This document shows, one piece after another, positions 1-13,500 of a stretch of DNA of 64,000 bases (position 1 is its first letter; every line of letters begins with the position of its first letter). Position numbers and translations under genes: made by a program. This DNA is from Flabesymbios commensalis (taxonomy: Eukaryota > Annelida > Polychaeta > Terebellida > Flabelligeridae), in NCBI GenBank assembly GCA_964017125.1, contig OZ024903.1, positions 81,051,916-81,115,915 on the forward strand, read 5' to 3'. A model generated the notes under the pieces. It saw only the letters and a program-made list of their open reading frames with translations. It made no database searches and had not been told where the DNA came from.

Positions 1-1
1 C

Positions 2-3000
2 CCATGGATGAAAGGGTGCATGCTAAGCCACGTTACATGCATGGATCTTACATACACTTATCCATGGAGGTGAAAAAACAACATTAAATTGACGTGAACT
101 GCCAAATACTGTAGATATACACCATCCGTGGATGAAGGAGGACATATTCTGTCAGCCTTCGTCCATGGATCTTAGCATGGATATAAAAATAACGTCAAAA
201 TAACAAACTTCTGCTTGGTTTTTCTACCTGAAATTTCACACAGCCATCAAGTATCACAGACTACATGACATGAAACCAATTTTAGAGCTCTGGATATTGT
301 AATAAGGTCCACACATATGGGAGGGGTATGAGAAAAACAGTAAAAAAGTCTATTTTCAATAAATAAATAGATCCATGGATGAAAGGGTGCATGCTAAGCC
401 ACGTTACATGCATGGATCTTACATACACTTATCCATGGAGGTGAAAAAACAACATTAAATTGACGTAAACTGCCAAATACTGTAGATATACACCATCCGT
501 GGATGAAGGAGGACATATTCTGTCAGCCTTCGTCCATGGATCTTAGCATGGATATAAGAATAACGTCAAAATAACAAACTTCTGCTTGGTTTTTCTACCT
601 GAAATTTCACACAGCCATCAAGTATCACAGACTACATGACATGAAACCAATTTTAGAGCTCTGGATATTGTAATAAGGTCCACACATATGGGAGGGGTAT
701 GAGAAAAACAGTAAAAAAGTCTATTTTCAATAAATAAATAGACCCATGGATGAAAGGGTGCATGCTAAGCCACGTTACATGCATGGATCTTACATACACT
801 TATCCATGGAGGTGAAAAAAGAACATTAAATTGACGTAAACTGCCAAATACTGTAGATATACACCATCCGTGGATGAAGGAGGACATATTCTGTCAGCCT
901 TCGTCCATGGATCTTAGCATGGATATAAAAATAACGTCAAAATAACAAACTTCTGCTTGGTTTTTCTACCTGAAATTTCACACAGCCATCAAGTATCACA
1001 GACTACATGACATGAAACCAATTTTAGAGCTCTGGATATTGTAATAAGGGCCACACATATGGGAGGGGTATGAGAAAAACAGTAAAAAAGTCAATTTTCA
1101 ATAAATAAATAGACCCATGGATGAAAGGGTGCATGCTAAGCCACGTTACATGCATGGATCTTACATACACTTATCCATGGAGGTGAAAAAACAACATTAA
1201 ATTGACGTAAACTGCCAAATACTGTAGATATACACCATCCGTGGATGAAGGAGGACATATTCTGTCAGCCTTCGTCCATGGATCTTAGCATGGATATAAA
1301 AATAACGTCAAAATAACAAACTTCTGCTTGGTTTTTCTACCTGAAATTTCACACAGCCATCAAGTATCACAGACTACATGACATGAAACCAATTTTAGAG
1401 CTCTGGATATTGTAATAAGGTCCACACATATGGGAGGGGTATGAGAAAAACAGTAAAAAAGTCTATTTTCAATAAATAAATAGACCCATGGATGAAAGGG
1501 TGCATGCTAAGCCACGTTACATGCATGGATCTTACATACACTTATCCATGGAGGTGAAAAAAGAACATTAAATTGACGTAAACTGCCAAATACTGTAGAT
1601 ATACACCATCCGTGGATGAAGGAGGACATATTCTGTCAGCCTTCGTCCATGGATCTTAGCATGGATATAAGAATAACGTCAAAATAACAAACTTCTGCTT
1701 GGTTTTTCTACCTGAAATTTCACACAGCCATCAAGTATCACAGACTACATGACATGAAACCAATTTTAGAGCTCTGGATATTGTAATAAGGTCCACACAT
1801 ATGGGAGGGGTATGAGAAAAACAGTAAAAAAGTCTATTTTCAATAAATAAATAGACCCATGGATGAAAGGGTGCATGCTAAGCCACGTTACATGCATGGA
1901 TCTTACATACACTTATCCATGGAGGTGAAAAAACAACATTAAATTGACGTAAACTGCCAAATACTGTAGATATACACCATCCGTGGATGAAGGAGGACAT
2001 ATTCTGTCAGCCTTCGTCCATGGATCTTAGCATGGATATAAGAATAACGTCAAAATAACAAACTTCTGCTTGGTTTTTCTACCTGAAATTTCACACAGCC
2101 ATCAAGTATCACAGACTACATGACATGAAACCAATTTTAGAGCTCTGGATATTGTAATAAGGTCCACACATATGGGAGGGGTATGAGAAAAACAGTAAAA
2201 AAGTCTATTTTCAATAAATAAATAGACCCATGGATGAAAGGGTGCATGCTAAGCCACGTTACATGCATGGATCTTACATACACTTATCCATGGAGGTGAA
2301 AAAACAACATTAAATTGACGTGAACTGCCAAATACTGTAGATATACACCATCCGTGGATGAAGGAGGACATATTCTGTCAGCCTTCGTCCATGGATCTTA
2401 GCATGGATATAAAAATAACGTCAAAATAACAAACTTCTGCTTGGTTTTTCTACCTGAAATTTCACACAGCCATCAAGTATCACAGACTACATGACATGAA
2501 ACCAATTTTAGAGCTCTGGATATTGTAATAAGGTCCACACATATGGGAGGGGTATGAGAAAAACAGTAAAAAAGTCTATTTTCAATAAATAAATAGATCC
2601 ATGGATGAAAGGGTGCATGCTAAGCCACGTTACATGCATGGATCTTACATACACTTATCCATGGAGGTGAAAAAACAACATTAAATTGACGTAAACTGCC
2701 AAATACTGTAGATATACACCATCCGTGGATGAAGGAGGACATATTCTGTCAGCCTTCGTCCATGGATCTTAGCATGGATATAAGAATAACGTCAAAATAA
2801 CAAACTTCTGCTTGGTTTTTCTACCTGAAATTTCACACAGCCATCAAGTATCACAGACTACATGACATGAAACCAATTTTAGAGCTCTGGATATTGTAAT
2901 AAGGTCCACACATATGGGAGGGGTATGAGAAAAACAGTAAAAAAGTCTATTTTCAATAAATAAATAGACCCATGGATGAAAGGGTGCATGCTAAGCCACG

Positions 3001-6000
3001 TTACATGCATGGATCTTACATACACTTATCCATGGAGGTGAAAAAAGAACATTAAATTGACGTAAACTGCCAAATACTGTAGATATACACCATCCGTGGA
3101 TGAAGGAGGACATATTCTGTCAGCCTTCGTCCATGGATCTTAGCATGGATATAAAAATAACGTCAAAATAACAAACTTCTGCTTGGTTTTTCTACCTGAA
3201 ATTTCACACAGCCATCAAGTATCACAGACTACATGACATGAAACCAATTTTAGAGCTCTGGATATTGTAATAAGGGCCACACATATGGGAGGGGTATGAG
3301 AAAAACAGTAAAAAAGTCTATTTTCAATAAATAAATAGACCCATGGATGAAAGGGTGCATGCTAAGCCACGTTACATGCATGGATCTTACATACACTTAT
3401 CCATGGAGGTGAAAAAACAACATTAAATTGACGTAAACTGCCAAATACTGTAGATATACACCATCCGTGGATGAAGGAGGACATATTCTGTCAGCCTTCG
3501 TCCATGGATCTTAGCATGGATATAAAAATAACGTCAAAATAACAAACTTCTGCTTGGTTTTTCTACCTGAAATTTCACACAGCCATCAAGTATCACAGAC
3601 TACATGACATGAAACCAATTTTAGAGCTCTGGATATTGTAATAAGGGCCACACATATGGGAGGGGTATGAGAAAAACAGTAAAAAAGTCTATTTTCAATA
3701 AATAAATAGACCCATGGATGAAAGGGTGCATGCTAAGCCACCTTACATGCATGGATCTTACATACACTTATCCATGGAGGTGAAAAAACAACATTAAATT
3801 GACGTAAACTGCCAAATACTGTAGATATACACCATCCGTGGATGAAGGAGGACATATTCTGTCAGCCTTCGTCCATGGATCTTTTCAATAAATAAATAGA
3901 CCCATGGATGAAAGGGTGCATGCTAAGCCACGTTACATGCATGGATCTTACATACACTTAACCATGGAGGTGAAAAAACAACATTAAATTGACGTAAACT
4001 GCCAAATACTGTAGATATACACCATCCGTGGATGAAGGAGGACATATTCTGTCAGCCTTCGTCCATGGATCTTAGCATGGATATAAGAATAACGTCAAAA
4101 TAACAAACTTCTGCTTGGTTTTTCTACCTGAAATTTCACACAGCCATCAAGTATCACAGACTACATGACATGAAACCAATTTTAGAGCTCTGGATATTGT
4201 AATAAGGTCCACACATATGGGAGGGGTATGAGAAAAACAGTAAAAAAGTCTATTTTCAATAAATAAATAGACCCATGGATGAAAGGGTGCATGCTAAGCC
4301 ACCTTACATGCATGGATCTTACATACACTTATCCATGGAGGTGAAAAAACAACATTAAATTGATGTAAACTGCCAAATACTGTAGATATACACCATCCGT
4401 GGATGAAGGAGGACATATTCTGTCAGCCTTCGTCCATGGATCTTAGCATGGATATAAGAATAACGTCAAAATAACAAACTTCTGCTTGGTTTTTCTACCT
4501 GAAATTTCACACAGCCATCAAGTATCACAGACTACATGACATGAAACCAATTTTAGAGCTCTGGATATTGTAATAAGGTCCACACATATGGGAGGGGTAT
4601 GAGAAAAACAGTAAAAAAGTCTATTTTCAATAAATAAATAGACCCATGGATGAAATGGTGCATGCTAAGCCACCTTACATGCATGGATCTTACATACACT
4701 TATCCATTGAGGTGAAAAAAACAACATTAAATTGACGTAAACTGCCAAATACTGTAGATATACACTATCCGTGGATGAAGGAGGACATATTCTGTCAGCC
4801 TTCGTCCATGGATCTTAGCATGGATATAAGAATAACGTCAAAATAACAAACTTCTGCTTGGTTTTTCTACCTGAAATTTCACACAGCCATCAAGTATCAC
4901 AGACTACATGACATGAAACCAATTTTAGAGCTCTGGATATTGTAATAAGGTCCACACATATGGGAGGGGTATGAGAAAAACAGTAAAAAAGTCTATTTTC
5001 AATAAATAAATAGACCCATGGATGAAAGGGTGCATGCTAAGCCACGTTACATGCATGGATCTTACATACACTTATCCATGGAGGTGAAAAAAGAACATTA
5101 AATTGACGTAAACTGCCAAATACTGTAGATATACACCATCCGTGGATGAAGGAGGACATATTCTGTCAGCCTTCGTCCATGGATCTTAGCATGGATATAA
5201 GAATAACGGCAAAATAACAAACTTCTGCTTGGTTTTTCTACCTGAAATTTCACACAGCCATCAAGTATCACAGACTACATGACATGAAACCAATTTTAGA
5301 GCTCTGGATATTATAATAAGGTCCACACATATGGGAGGGGTATGAGAAAAACAGTAAAAAAGTCTATTTTCAATAAATAAATAGACCCATGGATGAAAGG
5401 GTGCATGCTAAGCCACGTTACATGCATGGATCTTACATACACTTATCCATGGAGGTGAAAAAACAACATTAAATTGACGTAAACTGCCAAATACTGTAGA
5501 TATACACCATCCGTGGATGAAGGAGGACATATTCTGTCAGCCTTCGTCCATGGATCTTAGCATGGATATAAGAATAACGTCAAAATAACAAACTTCTGCT
5601 TGGTTTTTCTACCTGAAATTTCACACAGCCATCAAGTATCACAGACTACATGACATGAAACCAATTTTAGAGCTCTGGATATTGTAATAAGGTCCACACA
5701 TATGGGAGGGGTATGAGAAAAACAGTAAAAAAGTCTATTTTCAATAAATAAATAGACCCATGGATGAAAGGGTGCATGCTAAGCCACGTTACATGCATGG
5801 ATCTTACATACACTTATCCATGGAGGTGAAAAAAGAACATTAAATTGACGTAAACTGCCAAATACTGTAGATATACACCATCCGTGGATGAAGGAGGACA
5901 TATTCTGTCAGCCTTCGTCCATGGATCTTAGCATGGATATAAGAATAACGTCAAAATAACAAACTTCTGCTTGGTTTTTCTACCTGAAATTTCACACAGC

Positions 6001-9000
6001 CATCAAGTATCACAGACTACATGACATGAAACCAATTTTAGAGCTCTGGATATTGTAATAAGGTCCACACATATGGGAGGGGTATGAGAAAAACAGTAAA
6101 AAATTCTATTTTCAATAAATAAATAGACCCATGGATGAAAGGGTGCATGCTAAGCCACGTTACATGCATGGATCTTACATACACTTATCCATGGAGGTGA
6201 AAAAAGAACATTAAATTGACGTAAACTGCCAAATACTGTAGATATACACCATCCGTGGATGAAGGAGGACATATTCTGTCAGCCTTCGTCCATGGATCTT
6301 AGCATGGATATAAGAATAACGTCAAAATAACAAACTTCTGCTTGGTTTTTCTACCTGAAATTTCACACAGCCATCAAGTATCACAGACTACATGACATGA
6401 AACCAATTTTAGAGCTCTGGATATTGTAATAAGGTCCACACATATGGGAGGGGTATGAGAAAAACAGTAAAAAAGTCTATTTTCAATAAATAAATAGACC
6501 CATGGATGAAAGGGTGCATGCTAAGCCACGTTACATGCATGGATCTTACATACACTTATCCATGGAGGTGAAAAAAGAACATTAAATTGACGTAAACTGC
6601 CAAATACTGTAGATATACACCATCCGTGGATGAAGGAGGACATATTCTGTCAGCCTTCGTCCATGGATCTTAGCATGGATATAAGAATAACGTCAAAATA
6701 ACAAACTTCTGCTTGGTTTTTCTACCTGAAATTTCACACAGCCATCAAGTATCACAGACTACATGACATGAAACCAATTTTAGAGCTCTGGATATTGTAA
6801 TAAGGTCCACACATATGGGAGGGGTATGAGAAAAACAGTAAAAAAGTCTATTTTCAATAAATAAATAGACCCATGGATGAAAGGGTGCATGCTAAGCCAC
6901 GTTACATGCATGGATCTTACATACACTTATCCATGGAGGTGAAAAAACAACATTAAATTGACGTAAACTGCCAAATACTGTAGATATACACCATCCGTGG
7001 ATGAAGGAGGACATATTCTGTCAGCCTTCGTCCATGGATCTTAGCATGGATATAAGAATAACGTCAAAATAACAAACTTCTGCTTGGTTTTTCTACCTGA
7101 AATTTCACACAGCCATCAAGTATCACAGACTACATGACATGAAACCAATTTTAGAGCTCTGGATATTGTAATAAGGTCCACACATATGGGAGGGGTATGA
7201 GAAAAACAGTAAAAAAGTCTATTTTCAATAAATAAATAGACCCATGCATGAAAGGGTGCATGCTAAGCCACGTTACATGCATGGATCTTACATACACTTA
7301 TCCATGGAGGTGAAAAAAGAACATTAAATTGACGTAAACTGCCAAATACTGTAGATATACACCATCCGTGGATGAAGGAGGACATATTCTGTCAGCCTTC
7401 GTCCATGGATCTTAGCATGGATATAAGAATAACGTCAAAATAACAAACTTCTGCTTGGTTTTTCTACCTGAAATTTCACACAGCCATCAAGTATCACAGA
7501 CTACATGACATGAAACCAATTTTAGAGCTCTGGATATTGTAATAAGGTCCACACATACGGGAGGGGTATGAGAAAAACAGTAAAAAAGTCTATTTTCAAT
7601 AAATAAATAGACCCATGGATGAAAGGGTGCATGCTAAGCCACGTTACATGCATGGATCTTACATACACTTATCCATGGAGGTGAAAAAACAACATTAAAT
7701 TGACGTAAACTGCCAAATACTGTAGATATACACCATCCGTGGATGAAGGAGGACATATTCTGTCAGCCTTCGTCCATGGATCTTAGCATGGATATAAGAA
7801 TAACGTCAAAATAACAAACTTCTGCTTGGTTTTTCTACCTGAAATTTCACACAGCCATCAAGTATCACAGACTACATGACATGAAACCAATTTTAGAGCT
7901 CTGGATATTGTAATAAGGTCCACACATATGGGAGGGGTATGAGAAAAACAGTAAAAAAGTCTATTTTCAATAAATAAATAGACCCATGGATGAAAGGGTG
8001 CATGCTAAGCCACGTTACATGCATGGATCTTACATACACTTATCCATGGAGGTGAAAAAACAACATTAAATTGACGTGAACTGCCAAATACTGTAGATAT
8101 ACACCATCCGTGGATGAAGGAGGACATATTCTGTCAGCCTTCGTCCATGGATCTTAGCATGGATATAAAAATAACGTCAAAATAACAAACTTCTGCTTGG
8201 TTTTTCTACCTGAAATTTCACACAGCCATCAAGTATCACAGACTACATGACATGAAACCAATTTTAGAGCTCTGGATATTGTAATAAGGTCCACACATAT
8301 GGGAGGGGTATGAGAAAAACAGTAAAAAAGTCTATTTTCAATAAATAAATAGATCCATGGATGAAAGGGTGCATGCTAAGCCACGTTACATGCATGGATC
8401 TTACATACACTTATCCATGGAGGTGAAAAAACAACATTAAATTGACGTAAACTGCCAAATACTGTAGATATACACCATCCGTGGATGAAGGAGGACATAT
8501 TCTGTCAGCCTTCGTCCATGGATCTTAGCATGGATATAAGAATAACGTCAAAATAACAAACTTCTGCTTGGTTTTTCTACCTGAAATTTCACACAGCCAT
8601 CAAGTATCACAGACTACATGACATGAAACCGATTTTAGAGCTCTGGATATTGTAATAAGGTCCACACATATGGGAGGGGTATGAGAAAAACAGTAAAAAA
8701 GTCTATTTTCAATAAATAAATAGACCCATGGATGAAAGGGTGCATGCTAAGCCACGTTACATGCATGGATCTTACATACACTTATCCATGGAGGTGAAAA
8801 AAGAACATTAAATTGACGTAAACTGCCAAATACTGTAGATATACACCATCCGTGGATGAAGGAGGACATATTCTGTCAGCCTTCGTCCATGGATCTTAGC
8901 ATGGATATAAGAATAACGTCAAAATAACAAACTTCTGCTTGGTTTTTCTACCTGAAATTTCACACAGCCATCAAGTATCACAGACTACATGACATGAAAC

Positions 9001-10580
9001 CAATTTTAGAGCTCTGGATATTGTAATAAGGTCCACACATATGGGAGGGGTATGAGAAAAACAGTAAAAAAGTCTATTTTCAATAAATAAATAGACCCAT
9101 GGATGAAAGGGTGCATGCTAAGCCACGTTACATGCATGGATCTTACATACACTTATCCATGGAGGTGAAAAAACAACATTAAATTGACGTAAACTGCCAA
9201 ATACTGTAGATATACACCATCCGTGGATGAAGGAGGACATATTCTGTCAGCCTTCGTCCATGGATCTTAGCATGGATATAAAAATAACGTCAAAATAACA
9301 AACTTCTGCTTGGTTTTTCTACCTGAAATTTCACACAGCCATCAAGTATCACAGACTACATGACATGAAACCAATTTTAGAGCTCTGGATATTGTAATAA
9401 GGTCCACACATATGGGAGGGGTATGAGAAAAACAGTAAAAAAGTCTATTTTCAATAAATAAATAGACCCATGGATGAAAGGGTGCATGCTAAGCCACGTT
9501 ACATGCATGGATCTTACATACACTTATCCATGGAGGTGAAAAAAGAACATTAAATTGACGTAAACTGCCAAATACTGTAGATATACACCATCCGTGGATG
9601 AAGGAGGACATATTCTGTCAGCCTTCGTCCATGGATCTTAGCATGGATATAAGAATAACGTCAAAATAACAAACTTCTGCTTGGTTTTTCTACCTGAAAT
9701 TTCACACAGCCATCAAGTATCACAGACTACATGACATGAAACCAATTTTAGAGCTCTGGATATTGTAATAAGGTCCACACATATGGGAGGGGTATGAGAA
9801 AAACAGTAAAAAAGTCTATTTTCAATAAATAAATAGACCCATGGATGAAAGGGTGCATGCTAAGCCACGTTACATGCATGGATCTTACATACACTTATCC
9901 ATGGAGGTGAAAAAAGAACATTAAATTGACGTAAACTGCCAAATACTGTAGATATACACCATCCGTGGATGAAGGAGGACATATTCTGTCAGCCTTCGTC
10001 CATGGATCTTAGCATGGATATAAGAATAACGTCAAAATAACAAACTTCTGCTTGGTTTTTCTACCTGAAATTTCACACAGCCATCAAGTATCACAGACTA
10101 CATGACATGAAACCAATTTTAGAGCTCTGGATATTGTAATAAGGTCCACACATATGGGAGGGGTATGAGAAAAACAGTAAAAAAGTCTATTTTCAATAAA
10201 TAAATAGACCCATGGATGAAAGGGTGCATGCTAAGCCACGTTACATGCATGGATCTTACATACACTTATCCATGGAGGTGAAAAAACAACATTAAATTGA
10301 CGTAAACTGCCAAATACTGTAGATATACACCATCCGTGGATGAAGGAGGACATATTCTGTCAGCCTTCGTCCATGGATCTTAGCATGGATATAAGAATAA
10401 CGTCAAAATAACAAACTTCTGCTTGGTTTTTCTACCTGAAATTTCACACAGCCATCAAGTATCACAGACTACATGACATGAAACCAATTTTAGAGCTCTG
10501 GATATTGTAATAAGGTCCACACATATGGGAGGGGTATGAGAAAAACAGTAAAAAAGTCTATTTTCAATAAATAAATAGAC
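2..10580. repeat. Higher-order repeat copy 1 (29 monomers, 10,579 bp)
   Basis: The order of monomer variants from 2 to 10580 repeats from 10581. Diagnostic monomers recur at exactly +10,579: the GTGAAC monomer at 2 and 10581, the TCAATTTTC variant at about 1090 and 11669, the 190-bp monomer at 3712 and 14291, the CACTTAACC variant at 3902 and 14481, the GATGTAAAC variant at 4273 and 14852, and the 372-bp monomer at 4644 and 15223. The length fits 27 x 371 + 372 + 190. This is a true higher-order repeat, in which a block of diverged monomers was duplicated as a unit. Confidence 0.93.
3712..3901. repeat. Short 190-bp satellite monomer (copy 1)
   Basis: The monomer keeps the CCATGG-rich half and lacks 181 bp of the other half. 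The joint reads GGATCTTTTCAATAAATA, where a full monomer has GGATCTTAGCATGG and, 181 bp later, CTATTTTCAATAAATA. The two breakpoints share only a short T-run, so a microhomology or slippage deletion is likely. Confidence 0.9.
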
Positions 10581-13500
10581 CCATGGATGAAAGGGTGCAT
10601 GCTAAGCCACGTTACATGCATGGATCTTACATACACTTATCCATGGAGGTGAAAAAACAACATTAAATTGACGTGAACTGCCAAATACTGTAGATATACA
10701 CCATCCGTGGATGAAGGAGGACATATTCTGTCAGCCTTCGTCCATGGATCTTAGCATGGATATAAAAATAACGTCAAAATAACAAACTTCTGCTTGGTTT
10801 TTCTACCTGAAATTTCACACAGCCATCAAGTATCACAGACTACATGACATGAAACCAATTTTAGAGCTCTGGATATTGTAATAAGGTCCACACATATGGG
10901 AGGGGTATGAGAAAAACAGTAAAAAAGTCTATTTTCAATAAATAAATAGATCCATGGATGAAAGGGTGCATGCTAAGCCACGTTACATGCATGGATCTTA
11001 CATACACTTATCCATGGAGGTGAAAAAACAACATTAAATTGACGTAAACTGCCAAATACTGTAGATATACACCATCCGTGGATGAAGGAGGACATATTCT
11101 GTCAGCCTTCGTCCATGGATCTTAGCATGGATATAAGAATAACGTCAAAATAACAAACTTCTGCTTGGTTTTTCTACCTGAAATTTCACACAGCCATCAA
11201 GTATCACAGACTACATGACATGAAACCAATTTTAGAGCTCTGGATATTGTAATAAGGTCCACACATATGGGAGGGGTATGAGAAAAACAGTAAAAAAGTC
11301 TATTTTCAATAAATAAATAGACCCATGGATGAAAGGGTGCATGCTAAGCCACGTTACATGCATGGATCTTACATACACTTATCCATGGAGGTGAAAAAAG
11401 AACATTAAATTGACGTAAACTGCCAAATACTGTAGATATACACCATCCGTGGATGAAGGAGGACATATTCTGTCAGCCTTCGTCCATGGATCTTAGCATG
11501 GATATAAAAATAACGTCAAAATAACAAACTTCTGCTTGGTTTTTCTACCTGAAATTTCACACAGCCATCAAGTATCACAGACTACATGACATGAAACCAA
11601 TTTTAGAGCTCTGGATATTGTAATAAGGGCCACACATATGGGAGGGGTATGAGAAAAACAGTAAAAAAGTCAATTTTCAATAAATAAATAGACCCATGGA
11701 TGAAAGGGTGCATGCTAAGCCACGTTACATGCATGGATCTTACATACACTTATCCATGGAGGTGAAAAAACAACATTAAATTGACGTAAACTGCCAAATA
11801 CTGTAGATATACACCATCCGTGGATGAAGGAGGACATATTCTGTCAGCCTTCGTCCATGGATCTTAGCATGGATATAAAAATAACGTCAAAATAACAAAC
11901 TTCTGCTTGGTTTTTCTACCTGAAATTTCACACAGCCATCAAGTATCACAGACTACATGACATGAAACCAATTTTAGAGCTCTGGATATTGTAATAAGGT
12001 CCACACATATGGGAGGGGTATGAGAAAAACAGTAAAAAAGTCTATTTTCAATAAATAAATAGACCCATGGATGAAAGGGTGCATGCTAAGCCACGTTACA
12101 TGCATGGATCTTACATACACTTATCCATGGAGGTGAAAAAAGAACATTAAATTGACGTAAACTGCCAAATACTGTAGATATACACCATCCGTGGATGAAG
12201 GAGGACATATTCTGTCAGCCTTCGTCCATGGATCTTAGCATGGATATAAGAATAACGTCAAAATAACAAACTTCTGCTTGGTTTTTCTACCTGAAATTTC
12301 ACACAGCCATCAAGTGTCACAGACTACATGACATGAAACCAATTTTAGAGCTCTGGATATTGTAATAAGGTCCACACATATGGGAGGGGTATGAGAAAAA
12401 CAGTAAAAAAGTCTATTTTCAATAAATAAATAGACCCATGGATGAAAGGGTGCATGCTAAGCCACGTTACATGCATGGATCTTACATACACTTATCCATG
12501 GAGGTGAAAAAACAACATTAAATTGACGTAAACTGCCAAATACTGTAGATATACACCATCCGTGGATGAAGGAGGACATATTCTGTCAGCCTTCGTCCAT
12601 GGATCTTAGCATGGATATAAGAATAACGTCAAAATAACAAACTTCTGCTTGGTTTTTCTACCTGAAATTTCACACAGCCATCAAGTATCACAGACTACAT
12701 GACATGAAACCAATTTTAGAGCTCTGGATATTGTAATAAGGTCCACACATATGGGAGGGGTATGAGAAAAACAGTAAAAAAGTCTATTTTCAATAAATAA
12801 ATAGACCCATGGATGAAAGGGTGCATGCTAAGCCACGTTACATGCATGGATCTTACATACACTTATCCATGGAGGTGAAAAAACAACATTAAATTGACGT
12901 GAACTGCCAAATACTGTAGATATACACCATCCGTGGATGAAGGAGGACATATTCTGTCAGCCTTCGTCCATGGATCTTAGCATGGATATAAAAATAACGT
13001 CAAAATAACAAACTTCTGCTTGGTTTTTCTACCTGAAATTTCACACAGCCATCAAGTATCACAGACTACATGACATGAAACCAATTTTAGAGCTCTGGAT
13101 ATTGTAATAAGGTCCACACATATGGGAGGGGTATGAGAAAAACAGTAAAAAAGTCTATTTTCAATAAATAAATAGATCCATGGATGAAAGGGTGCATGCT
13201 AAGCCACGTTACATGCATGGATCTTACATACACTTATCCATGGAGGTGAAAAAACAACATTAAATTGACGTAAACTGCCAAATACTGTAGATATACACCA
13301 TCCGTGGATGAAGGAGGACATATTCTGTCAGCCTTCGTCCATGGATCTTAGCATGGATATAAGAATAACGTCAAAATAACAAACTTCTGCTTGGTTTTTC
13401 TACCTGAAATTTCACACAGCCATCAAGTATCACAGACTACATGACATGAAACCAATTTTAGAGCTCTGGATATTGTAATAAGGTCCACACATATGGGAGG

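Noticed and set aside
1-371. Hammerhead ribozyme in the satellite monomer
   Set aside because: The conserved CTGANGA and GAAA core arrangement was not found on either strand.
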